The notes below the pieces were generated by a model. That model was not told where the DNA came from. It did no database searches and saw nothing but the letters and a program-made list of their open reading frames with translations. From Sambucus nigra (lineage: Eukaryota > Streptophyta > Magnoliopsida > Dipsacales > Adoxaceae), in contig OX422214.1 in the NCBI GenBank assembly GCA_949130495.1, positions 7,734,046-7,798,045 of the forward strand: a stretch of 64,000 bases of DNA, given 5' to 3'. Made by a program: the position numbers and the translations under genes. Positions 1 through 12,038 of the stretch are shown one piece after another (within the stretch, counting starts at the first letter, position 1; each line of letters begins with the position of its first letter).

Positions 1-2100
1 CCAACCATAGGATGTCATCACACATTTTTGCTGCAATGGGTTCTTACTTAGTGGTTCCATTTCTTTGGGAAACAAAATTCCACTTCAAAAAATATTTATG
101 CAGCAACCCGCATATTCTAATATCAAATAAACTCCAAATATTAGCATATACACATTGCTATAATTAAAATACCATCCTTAGCATGTGACAGAAATATAAG
201 ATAATTTAAAACTTTCCAACATTATAAGATGGGAATAAAGAGAATATCAGCAACTTCCAACTATAAGATAAAACAATATAAAAGTCTCCAATACATGTCA
301 TAGTCTCCAAAACAATTTCAAATACAATTGTGGAATCACAAGGGACCCAGTAATCCCAAAATGTATGATATAAAATAAACTACGTAAATGAAAACTCTAT
401 TATACATGATGTAACTCTCCAAATGTCCAAGCCTACACTCCAAGATCCAACAACTGCAAGAAGCACACTTCAAACCTGAGATGTTAGTCCACGATTACGA
501 TGAGTCATACCCACCGCAAGAATACTAACTACGTGATCACAAATAAGGTAACATAACTCAGTCAAAAGTATTAAATGTGGTTAATACCATAGTAAAGTCT
601 TTCATTTTACAATAATCATTTAATTCTAGAATATTTACAACTATCCATATGATAACAAGAATAAAAATTACCTAAATTTCAATGGGAATAAATACTATTC
701 AATAATAACAAAAATATAAATAATTATCCATTCAATAATACATCTAAACTACTATTCATTCAATTGAACATATTCACTAGTCACCTACTTGTTAACATAT
801 ATTAAAAATCTTCCTTTTGAAAAAAATATAACAATGACCATTACTTTATCAACTGATATTAACAACTACATAATATCGTAACTCATAATTCGTTAGAAGC
901 CTTTTTAACCACTTTCCACTTTTATATCTCATTATAATAAACTTTCTCGTATTTAATTTCTATTTTAGTCAGATGGCCTCCCATATAATACATTAAGAGC
1001 ACATTAAACACTTATCACTTTCTTGTCTCATTTATAATATCTTTATCTTAGTAACTTCATTATAACCAATTCGCCTCTCACATGACCCTATACATAACAT
1101 AGTGCACTAGTCGAATCATATTACTAACATAAACAACCACATCTAATGTACATAAATGTACCAATATCATTACCTTCATCAAAATATTAAGTCGGTTGGT
1201 CTCACTCAGGATCCCACACATATTCGAAAAGTTCTCAAAGAGAATTACATTATTACTATAATTTGACAATCTAGGTTCTAGGCATACAATATTCTATAGA
1301 GACGATTAACACTAGACATGTTCCAGTAGTAACACACTAATATAGATTTCGTCAAGTAGCCAGGCGGTATAGGTCCTGCACATACGATACTCCATATCGA
1401 GTCATGCTTATAGAGACACCAACATGATTATCAATTTCTACCAATGTTTATACATCCTGAACTCTCAGCCTTCTACAGACTCCATGTGTGGGACGTATCA
1501 TAAGTGAAATCCGAATAAGAAATCCCGAGATACACTTTTGTCTAGGTCAGGTGGTCATTGAGAATCTGCAATAAATATATATATATCTTAGTCACACACC
1601 TAAGAATTATTATCTACTCAATCTACACCACATAAACTCCCAACACATATCCTTCTTTAGACTCCTTGCATGGGACTACTCATAAATGAAATATATTAAG
1701 GAACCCCTTGATATATTTATTTCTATATTAGTTAGTAATCAAGAGTAGACAAATGATAAACCTAAACTTCTATGTCCATTATCTATCTCCATCCATGCTA
1801 ATACACGTTACTTACATAACTTTCATAAGTCACTCTATAAATCCAAAGAATCTTGACACATTATCTAATATTAATCATTAAGTCTTACCAAACATTAGGT
1901 TAACTCTTAAGTCCATAATTTTTCATAGACTTGTTATAGTGTCTCAACTTTCCTTACTTTAATAGTCTTTTAAACATATCAACAAATATAATAATGTTTC
2001 CCGTTAACTCTCCATGATAATTCATTTAACCTAAACACCATTTACCTATTTAAAACCCTACGTGGAATATCCGAATCTAAACAATATAAGTAAGCGCATT
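1..2100. other. AT-rich non-coding DNA, unrecognised
   Basis: No open frame of gene-like length or composition and no recognisable domain. The stretch is AT-rich with many short A/T runs. It may be an old LTR or a continuation of the Tat/Ogre-like LTR fragment that follows, but I see no LTR terminus, primer site or target duplication. The only internal structure I can support is a diverged direct repeat near 1469-1750. Confidence 0.5.
1469..1750. repeat. Diverged direct repeat, period about 182 bp
   Basis: The segment starting at 1469 (CCTTCTACAGACTCCATG) recurs at 1651 (CCTTCTTTAGACTCCTTG). Similarity continues for about 100 bp through a TGGGAC...CATAA.TGAAAT block and a later TTAGT/CAGGTGGTCA-type block. 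The copies have many substitutions, so the duplication is old. Confidence 0.45.
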
Positions 2101-2437
2101 GTTGTGAGAACCCAGACTCAATGGCGCATCCCTCCCTCGCACATTTGCAGAGATGTGGAGAAAGGGGATTTTTGTGGTTTCACGTTGTCAGCATTTCAAT
2201 ATCTTTTGAAAGACTAGAGTCGCTAGTTTATTTTACACAAAATAGATAAAATCATGGGTTGGTATCTGTGGATATGTAGTGATGGAAAGTGATCAATGTG
2301 TTTAACCAAAACTTTAAAGGTTCGAGAACTCGGTTACGGATTGGGAAAGTATTAGAAACCCACTTCGCCCTTTAAGTATCAAACGTAGATGTAAAATATT
2401 TATGTCAGGATGTAGAAAAGAAATAATAAAATGAAAA
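2101..2437 (+). mobile_element. Fragment of a Tat/Ogre-like gypsy LTR
   Basis: The block around 2200-2390 holds a word order I recognise from Tat/Ogre-lineage LTRs: AGAGTCGCTAG, then a GAACTCGGTTACGGATTGGG segment, then an AAGTATTAGAAACCCA...CGCCC segment. Its likely continuation lies at 17380, where GGGTGTCTACA (a typical LTR 3' end) is followed by GGCGCCCAAC, a possible primer-binding site. The two parts are separated by the minus-strand element at 2438-17379. The assignment rests on remembered family features, not on a search. Confidence 0.45.
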
Positions 2438-3999
2438 TGTGACACCCCGCCTAATTAAATACCGGGTGATCAGTTCTTTATTAAATTAAAATCAATGTGA
2501 ACGGTTGGTTAATTCTTAGCACCACTGTCGCAAAATATAATTTCGAATTTAAACACCCTAAATAATTTAGCTAAGTGTCAAAATAATTTAAAGCCTTATT
2601 TACATTTTATTAAATTCTAATATGAAGACTTTTTATTAACAACAGTTTAAGAGCCACATAAATAATAAGGATGAAAATTACCACAGAAGAATTAAACCAT
2701 CAAGATAAACCAAACCAAGTTAGGAACTATAAATGAAATCATCATGACAAGAGTTAACTCCAAAGAGTACCAAATACTGGAAATAAAAAAATAAACATAA
2801 ATCTCTGACGAATCCAAACGGAATAGGAACTCGGGCGACACATGCCCTAATTAAACAGAACTGAGGTAGGAACAGAGTCAATGATGAGGTCGTCTAAAGT
2901 AAAGGCCTGCAACTCCCACATAAGCTGCAGCACGTCCAATCCAAAGAACCTATGCATGACGCTCCTGTGGCTGGGCACCTGTAATACATACATATATATT
3001 CAAAAAAGAGAAAAAACAGGAAACGGGTCAGAGCCTGAGTGTAAAACAGTTTAAAAATAGTTTAGCAAGTATTTAAGATGCTTACTGGCTAATGTAACAA
3101 CCATGTTAGTATGCGTCACTCTCTTGAGAATTCTCAGCTCTCATCTAGTGTGCACGCCTATCATACTAATAAACTCATAAGTCCGTCTAACTCCTTTTTT
3201 CATAAAGTTTTATCCCGAATAGTATAAAGGTCATGATATTTAGTTTAAACAAAATCAATCTCTTTAAGATTTATTACGTTACTTAGAACAACCCCATATC
3301 GCTACAAAGTTTCAGAACAATTATTATAAAGTTGGAGCTTTTAATCATTACATAGCTACTTATACGCACAATAGAAAGTTTCCATAATATATATATACTA
3401 GTATATGCCCGTGCTTGAAGGCATATCAAAAATTTGCCAAGATACTTAATCGCAAAACGGCAAAAAAATTCTAAGTACGCAATTGCAAAACGGAAAAAAT
3501 TCCATTCCCCAACAAAACATAGTGCAGTATAAAGTATACAAATATGTAAACAATTTACGTTAATATTTTACAACACAAATGTGAAAACAATTTTGAAAAT
3601 TTGGGCAAATTTTCCTTTATTTATAGGACTATCGACCCTGTTCAAAAATAAAAATAGTCCACAAAAAAGATAGTAATAGTCCATGTTAGACCTCACATAA
3701 ATATCATAGCCATCAAATACAAATTTAAACATCGTACAAACAAAATCAGCAATTCAATACAATTCATGAAATATACAACATTCATCAATCGAATTCACAT
3801 TGTGCCTCAAGTAACGAATTGTCAATTTTTAAAAAAATGGACATAATCTCCTTTGTTTATTGGACTATCCACCCTACTTGAGGGATGACAACAAATCCAA
3901 CTGTATTCAAATAGCCCAAATTCATCAAACAAAACTAAAATGCATAAAAGTTCAGGCCCTTACCATCGGGATGTATGTAAATATATTGAGGAATAATCG

Positions 4000-6900
4000 A
4001 TACACAAACATCCATACCCAATGCATATGCATTAAAAGACTAATAAAATTATAAAGATAAAAACTACATCCCCAAAATAAAATATTGCTTATGCTAAACA
4101 TGATTTAAATGTTAAGAAAAGAAACACTTTGGCCATCACTAACACATGCAAAAATCAATTAGAAATAAGTTAGAATAAAAATGAACTAAGTGATACAAAT
4201 TACAAATTGAGTATATAAAAAAGATAATAGACGTTATTAATGTAGCAAAAATATCAGATTTCCATCTCTAAGTGATACAAAAGTGTAAATATTTTTTAAA
4301 AATTTGGGCAGGGACTATCCACCCTGTTAAAAAAATTCCAACAAAAATAATACTTTCACAAATATATTATTACGAAAAAATATATCAAATGAACAAACGC
4401 AAGACTAATTCAACTCCAATTCTTTAATTTGTAATGACAACTCATCGGCCCTGATTTGCATTTGTTCTTATAGTCCTGATAAGAGTGTGATATCCACAAT
4501 AACATGTTTGTTGTGAATTAATTGAAGAATCGAATGGTGCCATCCCCCGAAATAAAAAATCGAATTAAGGCCACAATTACATGAAATGTATGTACAAAGC
4601 ATGATTAATGAAACTACAAAATTGACAATGTCATTTCAGTACATGTATGGACAATGTCAATTCTGTACATGAAGGAAAAAAATAATAATAGCAAAATGAC
4701 ATACCTATTCAAGGCTAAGCTTGCAAGAATATCATATTTAATGTGTACCCGATCCAAATTATGGGGGTGCATGGTACCTGAAAGATAAGTTAATAAAAAA
4801 GATTATATCTTTTGAGACATGATACATAATATAGATACAACTCAGTTTCATTAGTAAATTTAGAAAATATGGGACTGCTCGGATAAAAGACGCACTGAGT
4901 TGTAAATATGAGTATTCCTTATTTTGGGGCAGCATACAATCAGTAACAATATACAAAACTTCATCAGTAGCAGCATACAAATTTTTGAAGAAATTTCTAC
5001 GTGCAAAGTCTCATCTAGTAGGAAAGATGCACATGTATGTCATGCGAAAAACTAAAAATCCACGATTCACACGTGCAGTATTATTTCCACCACCTGTTGT
5101 GCCCCCCCCAACCTACTGCTGCCCCTACGACCTAATGTGTTATAACATGGTATAATGCGTCCTGAAAATGGTCTAATGTCTAAAAATTGTCTAATGTGTC
5201 CTGAAGAAGTGAAATTTGCATCAACAATTAAAAAAAAACTAAAATAACATACATGATAAGTTAAATAAAAGAAAGAACATCATAAACTTATATACTAATG
5301 TAATATATATAGATGCATAAATTGATGCTATATGAAATGGAAATAAAATACACAGTTTTAGTTTCAATACTAATCTAATGTGTCCTGAAAATAATCTAAT
5401 GTCTAATGTGTCCTGAAGAAAATGATGTAATGAAACTGAAGAAATGCACTCGTTGATAACTTATGATAGTCATAAAATGGTCTAATGTGTCATGAAGAAG
5501 TGCACTCTTTGATAACTGTTATAACATAAACATTATATGTCATTGTCATATTATACCCATTCTTCCTTTATAGTTCAAAGGCAAGATACGTCATGAACAT
5601 AATATTAACTATAAAGGTTTAGTATGACAAAAAGCAAAAGACCTTTAATTCCTAATTCAAATCATAAGAAGTTAAAAGTAAAAATAAAAGGTTGAATTGA
5701 AAGGTAATGTAGAGAGAAAACAAGAAATTACCTCGGCAAAAGAAGTGGCGAAACCTCATTCAATTTTTTCAGGTAAATTCCTAACCGAAATGAACATAAT
5801 AACAAAACCAATATAAGTAAATCACTTCCAATACAAAACTATGTAAATATAATCAACTCAAAAAATACCAAAAATAACTCTTCAACATTTAACACCACTA
5901 TAATCAACTCGTAAATATAATCAACTTGTAAACTAATGTCTACACTTTTCAATACCCAAACAGGGGGTAATGGAACAAAATATGTAGAAAAGAATAGAAA
6001 AAAAAAGTAGAATCATACCTTAAAGGAATTTCAACAAGTGTAGGGTAATAATTAAAAAATGGTGGAGAAGTCAACATTACAATTAAAAGAAGTGGAATAT
6101 AAAACTCTCTTGTCAAACCATAATACACTAATTCAATGACTACATTTAAATTGCAGTTGTTCTCGTCTCCGAAACATTAACGTATTGCAATTGCATTTAA
6201 AGTTAGGAACAAAATCTTATGTGTACAAAGATTTTTAGGACCACTCAAGCTTAAAGAAAAAAACTTCAAAAACTCATTTTAGATATGAAATAATTCAAAA
6301 CCGATGGTATATATTATGATATTGAAAAAATATCGCTTAAAGAAAAAAACTTCAAAAACTCATTTTAGATATCAAATCATTCAAAACCGATGGTATATAT
6401 TATAAAATTGAAAAATAGAATTTATCACTATAGTCTCAATATATCCAAAGTTAAAGGAATCTATGAAATACAAATTGTATTAGGTCTTACTACTAATAAT
6501 AGTAGATCCTACAGATAACAGGGTACCCACAATACAATAAAATTCCCCCTTGTTTTAAAAACATCATATAACACAAAAAAAAACATCATAAACCATTTTA
6601 TCTTAGGAACTTGTTTCCACTTTCTTAGCATTTTTAAGAGTTTCTCAACCCCCTAGTTTACGACAAACAAACATGCAAGCATATCATCAACAAATTAACA
6701 AAGAAAAAATAATTAATGGATGGCATTATTCAAACAGCAAACCACAAATAAAAACAACAACAATAAACAATAAACTGCAAACAAAAAATAAGATCAATAA
6801 AACAATAATAAACAATAAACCGCAAACAAAAAATTAGATCCCCAAATACCTCTCAGGTACTTGTTTCCACTTTGTTAGCGTTTTTTAGAGTTTCTCAACA

Positions 6901-7000
6901 CCCTGGTTTACGATAAACAAACACGCAAGCATATCGTCAACAAATTAACAAATAAAAAATTAATTAATGAAAAAAATTAATTAATGAAAAAAATTAATTA
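4000..7000. other. Interior of H1, no gene seen
   Basis: AT-rich sequence with no convincing coding frame. A block containing CTTGTTTCCAC and GAGTTTCTCAAC occurs twice (about 6608-6680 and 6858-6920), each followed by similar GACAAACAAACATGCAAGCATATC-type text, so there is an internal direct repeat with period about 250 bp. A second direct repeat starts CTTAAAGAAAAAAACTTC at about 6249 and 6335. Confidence 0.4.
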
Positions 7001-7154
7001 ATGAACAACAAACCACAAAAAATTAGATCCCCAAATCGCAGATTCCCAAATCGCATCATCCCCGAATACCTGTTGAAGAACAAACTAACAAAAAAAATTA
7101 AAAAATCAGATCTCCAAATCATCAACACCCTACGCAAGCAGATCTGATTCAATA

Positions 7155-7392
7155 TGATATGTGTGTGTGCGTTTGCGTGTTTGACAAATCTGCGCGTATG
7201 TGCGACATATCTATTTCTTTGTTCTTGTGTGTGTGTGTTTATGTGTGTATGTGTGCGTGTGTGTGTGTGGTTCTGTATGCGTGTGTGTGTTTTTATATGC
7301 GTGTGTGTTTCTATGTGCATGTGTGTGTGTTTCTGTGTGCGTGTGTGTGATTTTGTGTGCATGTGTGTGTTTTGATGTGCATGTGTGTGAGT
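7155..7392 (+). repeat. (TG)n/(TGTGCG)n microsatellite
   Basis: About 240 bp of nearly pure TG/TGCG with interspersed TTT and TAT. It generates long open frames rich in Cys/Val on one strand and His/Thr on the other. These are composition artefacts, not genes. A purine-rich tract with an 11-base G run (to about 7550) follows. Confidence 0.9.
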
Positions 7393-8562
7393 GGGGAAGG
7401 GGGGAGGGATTTTACCAGGGGCGGGAGGGGGTGGTGGAGGGGGTTGCGAAGGGGGCGGCGAAGGTGGAGTTTAATGGGTAGGGGAGAAGATGAGGAAGAG
7501 GGAGGCAGAAGAGGGAAACGAAGAAGTGAGGTAGAACGGGGGGGGGGGGGTGGTTAGGTTTTGTGTTTGTGGATTGAAGGGTGTTTAGTCTCATTTGCCA
7601 CGTCACAATGGTTAAATTATGACCTGGCACAGTGTAAGACCCTTGGATCCCCCCAAAAAATCTGATCCCAACCGTTAATTGGAGCGTACTATTCAAAAAC
7701 CCCTCTCCCATATATATATATTTGTCACTCCTATAATATATATACTATCGGCACCCCACATAAAGTCTACGGTGCTAGCATACTCTGCTATCAAGTCCCC
7801 GTATCACTCGTAGTAAGGGAAATACTAGTTCGAAATTACTCTCGAACTGTATTAGCACAATACACACAAAAATGGAGGCGAAGCATAGTTTCAAGTCACT
7901 AAGAGGTCAGTACATACCCTCATGTCTCTTAGGACCATCTGACTATCATTCTCAGATAGCCTGCATCAAGAATACTGTCTTCTAGGGTATGAGTCAATAT
8001 CCCCCATAAAGGTCCAATCGAGATAAGACTGTCCCGGTACGAAAACCTCTGTGATAGCAAGTACCTAGGGTATGATTATTCAGAGATAAAGTATTTAATA
8101 TATGTACACAGTCACACGGAAATATATAGATACACATTTTACACTTAGGTTCACCCCCGACTCATAATTATAAATAACCCTACTTAGTATAATTTTACCC
8201 AGTTATCTCGTATAAGGGATTCATCTTTGTTATTCTCATTTGTACACATTTCACATTTACTTCTCATCTCTCGAAGCACTCTCTCTTATTAAATATAATA
8301 TCAGTAGGTACACCCTCTCTAACCTTCTGGTCTAAGTTTTTCACGAGTCTCAATTCTCCAATGAACGTACGCACAAAATTCCAATATATGAATAAGTCCC
8401 CGTTAACCCACAATTTCATCCCATTTTAAATTTCATTCAACGGAGTCCACTTAGACCCTATTGGTCCTCTTCATATCCCATGATACTCTATAAGTAATAA
8501 CCAAGGGTTCCTATGCATTTAAACCGGAATAAACAAAAAGGGGAAAATATGATGTTTTACAG

Positions 8563-8645
8563 GAGGGGTCGATCGATCGAGGAAAGGTGGTCGATCGATC
8601 AATCATCGATCGATCGATGGTCTTGGTCCATCGATCGATCAAGCA
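8563..8645 (-). repeat. TCGATCGA palindrome cluster in E1 3' LTR
   Basis: Four blocks of overlapping TCGATCGATCGA words in about 80 bp, separated by short unique spacers. It sits about 440 bp downstream, in element sense, of the donor-like position. The other LTRs carry clusters of different palindromic words at a comparable place. Confidence 0.85.
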
Positions 8646-9752
8646 GTTCTTGCCCAGAATCTGCAAATTCGACCTATGGGTTTCATCCAACAATTCTCTC
8701 CAAAACGCCATTAATGATCCCCAGACTTCCAAACAAGGTTTCTAACAGTCATATGTACCTTTATACATGATTTCCTACGCGAAACATGTTCAAATACAAC
8801 AACGGGATTGAATTAATGGTGCAAATTTACCCAATTATCTAGAACCCTAATTTTTCATGAAACTTCCATTCTTCAAATTCTTTTCCAGATTTCTAGTTTC
8901 TAAATCCATACAATTTTGTGGGTAATCCTCTAAATGTGATTGAGATGCCCAAAAAATATCAAATTCCTTTACAACATGAAATTTAAATTCTCCTAGCTAT
9001 CGAATTCTTCCATGAAACATGCTATTAACAATCCTAATCTAACACGGGTGAAACATTAACTACAAAAAAAGAAAGATAGATACTTGACTGGAATTCGAGG
9101 GTCTGATGAAAGAGAAACTGTCGCGTTCCTTGTTGTGCAATATACGCTTTGGTGGTGGTGGCAGTGCAATCGAGTGAGTTATTGGCCTTGGATTGCTTGG
9201 AAAGCTCTCCACCTTTTTCTCTAATGGTCGCTCTTAGGTTCTGTATTTGTTAACCCTAAAAGACAACACCTAATGGATGATATATCCTAAGGAAATTCGT
9301 GGGTTTAATTACCCAAAAATACAAAATCTCCATAATACCCTCCCGGGATGCTAATTAGGCCTAAAAATGCCCTGAGACCCAAACTAAACCCTCGGGTATA
9401 CTTTTCTTACTATCTCAACCCTTCTGAACACATTGGCGCACTCAAAATGACCATACAGGACACTTATAATTTATTCACTTCGTATAATAATAATTTAGTC
9501 CTGACACGACACAGACGCGTCCCGACTTAGTTTCAATAATTGTCAAATTATACACTCGTGACAATTTTAATAAATTCGGTTATACATATTACTTTACCCA
9601 TAAGTAATATTCAACAAATTTCCAATAATTACTAACTCTCATCGCGCTAGTAAATATTTAAAATAAATTTTCAAATTAATATTAAATTAATATCTCAATT
9701 TAAATTTAATAAATCCCCAAATTTAAAAGCCATAAAAATACGGGGTATTACA

Positions 9753-9768
9753 TAGTTCCCCCTAATAA
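9753..9768 (-). other. E1 polypurine tract
   Basis: On the minus strand: TTATTAGGGGGAACTA immediately before the LTR start TGTAATACC. This is the plus-strand primer of reverse transcription. The same wording occurs before the E5 3' LTR (52363-52377). Confidence 0.8.
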
Positions 9769-9809
9769 CGGAATTTTGTCCCGAAATTCAGAAAATAAGG
9801 CATACCTGG

Positions 9810-10544
9810 TTAAAATAAATCCGGATATTTTTCGTGCATATCTGCCTCGCGCTCCCATGTGGACTCCTCCATATTATGATGCTCCCACTGGACCCGTAGA
9901 AGTGGAACTACCTTAGACCTCAATTTCCTCTCGCTATGGTCTAGGATAGCCATTGGTCTCTCCTCATAAGAACTGTCGGGCTGTAAGTCGATCTCGTCTA
10001 TCATGATGTGAGTATGGGACATATCATCCCGAAGATATCGTCTCAATGACGAGATGTGGAACACATCGTGAATGCGGTGCAAATGCTCTAGCAACCCCAA
10101 TTTGTATGCCACCGGCCCAATACTCTCGATAATGGGAAATGGTCCCTCGTACCTCGAAGCCAATTTTCCCTTATTTCTAAACCTCATTACTTCTCCTATA
10201 GGAGATACATGCAATAATACTTGGTTCCCGATGCTAAACTCTCGAAAGAATCGCTTTGCATCTGCGTAGATCTTCTGTCGCTCCTTGGCTACACAAAATG
10301 CGACTTCTGATAAGCTAAATCCTAGCTAAAGTCTCCTGAATTACCTCTGGTCCGAGAAACTTGTTCTCCCACCTCTAGCTAATAAGTGGAAGAACGACAA
10401 GGCCTGCCATACAACGCCACAAATAGGGCCATGCCGATCGTGAAACTGATAGGAGTTATTATAAGCGAACTCCACTAGTGGAAGATACAACTCCCAACCT
10501 CCTCCAAAGTCAAGGACACACATGCGTAGCATATCCTCCAGCAT
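9810..10544 (-). pseudogene. E1 integrase C-terminal part with GPY/F region and chromodomain
   Basis: The frame at 10214-9810 (134 codons) carries the C-terminal part of a chromoviral integrase. It has a GPY/F-like region (GPFPIIESIGPVAYKLG), the HRIHDVFHISSLRRYL block that ends the integrase, and a short chromodomain with VQWEHHNMEESTWE near the C-terminus. In chromoviruses this domain directs integration to marked chromatin. Just upstream, 10544-10341 encodes a further integrase piece (LPLVEFAYNNSYQFH) in another frame. Frameshifts and stops separate the pieces. The close match in block order to E5 at 51500-52335 supports the call. Confidence 0.85.
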
Positions 10545-10990
10545 CTAATTGGTACTCTCTATTTGTCCATCCGTTTGTGGGTGATAAACTGAACTCAATC
10601 TCATCTATGTACCCATAGCCTCCTAAAATCCCTCCCAAAAGCGCGACACAAAAATCTTATCTCTATCGGACCCAATATCCAGGGGCACCCCATGTAGCCT
10701 AACGATCTCGGTAATGAATATCTATGGATACTGGCCCGTGGTGTAGTCCGTTCGTACTGGTAGAAAATGAGCTACCCTGGTCAACCAATCCATAATTACC
10801 TGTATGGAATCGTGACCCCGCTATGATGTAGGTAGTCCATTAATTAAATCCATGGAAATGCTCTCCCATTTCCACGTAGGTACATCTAACGACTAAAGTA
10901 ACCCTAGCGGTCTATGGTGGTCCACCTTTACCATTCGGCAAGTAGAACATTTAGACACGAATTCAACAATGTCTTTCTTCATCCCACTCT
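10545..10990 (-). pseudogene. E1 integrase catalytic core, decayed
   Basis: Minus-strand translation in mixed frames recovers the integrase core order: the SMDLI.GLP block around the first catalytic Asp, then VIMDWLTRVAHFLP, then [12 protein letters not shown] around the second Asp, then YHPQTDGQ. Several in-frame stops (for example TAG where homologues have Gln or Trp) interrupt it. No functional product is possible. Confidence 0.8.
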
Positions 10991-11984
10991 ACCAGTACTG
11001 TCGCCTCATATCTTGGTACATCTTATCCCCTCCGGGATGTACTGCAAATCTGGATCCGTGCGACTGTGTTATAAGTGCATGATCCAATTCCTCTCCTTTC
11101 GAGACTACCAATCTCCCACTAAACCTTAAACCCCCATCAGAAATCACTGAATAGGACTCATCGCCCTCAGCTAAGAGCCGTACAATCTTCTCTTGACAAA
11201 ATATATTTGTTGCTTGTGCTTGTATCACCCTCGTAACAATCTCGAGTGTGACTGATATGACAAATATAAAGAAATGGGCTACCGCATCCTGGTGATCCAG
11301 TTCTTTCCACCTCGTTCTCCATATTTCCACTACGTCACCTACTGGCCGACGGCTCAACGCATTAGCAACTACGTTAGCCTTCCCTAGATTGTACTGTATC
11401 TCGAACTGATAGTCTTTCACAAACTCCAGCAACCTTCACTGACGCATGTTCAACTCTCGCTAAGTGAAAAAGTATTGCAGTGACTTGTGGTCTGTGAATA
11501 AGAGAAACTTCTCCCCCAACAAGTAATGTCTCCAAATTCACAATGCAAATATGACCATTGCTAGCTCTAGGTCATGGGTGGGGTAATTCCTTTCTTGAGG
11601 CTTAAGCTTGAGGGAGGTAAAATCTATTGCCTTCTCCTCCTACTGAAGTACTCCCCTGAGTCCTCATAAAGAGGCGTCAGTGTACACCAGGTACTCTACT
11701 TCCGGCTTGGGAAAAGCAAGGACTGGCACTGAAGTCAATTTATCCTTCAGCTCATCAAAATCCAATTAACAAGCTTCATCCCATACATACGGTACTCCCT
11801 TGTGAATCAGATTCGTCAATGGCTCCGCTATCTTCGAAAAGCCTCGAATGAATCTCCTATTGTAACTGGCTAGCCCTAAGAAACTATGCACTTCTGTTAG
11901 TGCTATGGGCTGTCCCCTATCCCTCACTGCCGACACTTTGCTAAGGTCAACTAATATACCCAATTCTGACACAACATGCCCCAA
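10989..11984 (-). pseudogene. E1 end of RT, RNase H and integrase zinc-binding region, decayed
   Basis: 11984-11766 covers the end of RT (GHVVSELGI, then [23 protein letters not shown]). Between 11765 and 11433 the RNase H order is visible with stops: [23 protein letters not shown]. 11432-10989 continues through [13 protein letters not shown], the [12 protein letters not shown] block and the HGSRFAVHPGGDKMYQDMRR segment that precedes integrase. The RT part ends abruptly at about 11990. Confidence 0.8.
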
Positions 11985-12038
11985 AAATTATACGTCTCGT
12001 AACCAGAATCACCTGTGAACTCTAGTGAAAAATAAGTC

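Larger units (their letters stand above)
3398..7718 (-). mobile_element. Helitron-like non-autonomous element H1
   Basis: The left edge reads ...ATATA|CTAGTATATGCCCGTGC. On the minus strand this is a 3' terminus of the form GCACGGGCATATA-CTAG-T, with a weak hairpin just upstream, as in Helitrons (CTAG end, insertion between A and T, no target duplication). The right edge lies in an AT run after GGAGAGGGG read on the minus strand, like the other Helitron-like element at 60171-63849. The exact right end is uncertain because element and target are both AT repeats. No Rep/helicase frame is present, so it would depend on an autonomous partner. Confidence 0.55.
2979..9087 (-). other. Putative leader intron of E1 3' LTR (donor mutated)
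   Basis: Minus-strand reading. The donor position has AG|TCAAGT (9089-9082). The acceptor is TATTACAG|GTGCCCAGCC, with its AG at 2980-2979. Upstream of the acceptor are CTTGCTAAA and the stem-loop block GGCTCTGACCCG. The Helitron-like element lies inside. The functional reading is inferred by comparison with the other LTRs in the window. Confidence 0.3.
2438..9752 (-). repeat. E1 3' LTR, interrupted by a Helitron-like insertion
   Basis: On the minus strand it starts TGTAATACCCCGTATTTTTA next to a polypurine tract and ends GGCGGGGTGTCACA. Removing the insertion at 3398-7718 leaves about 3.0 kb, close to the 2,916 bp LTRs of E5. It keeps the late acceptor-like block (2971-2990), a CpG palindrome cluster (8563-8645) and the early donor-like position. 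There the usual AGGCAAGT reads AGTCAAGT (9082-9089, minus strand), so the donor looks dead. Confidence 0.75.

Noticed and set aside
4411..4543. Minus-strand peptide resembling a GRF-type zinc finger start (CYCG...RT...N.GR) in H1, possible gene capture
   Set aside because: The frame stops right after GR, the second conserved Cys is absent, and the overlapping frame gives an unrelated helical peptide. Too short to claim.
6994..7557. Overlapping open frames on both strands rich in Cys/Val or His/Thr
   Set aside because: They are translations of the TG/TGCG microsatellite at 7155-7392 and the adjacent G-rich tract.
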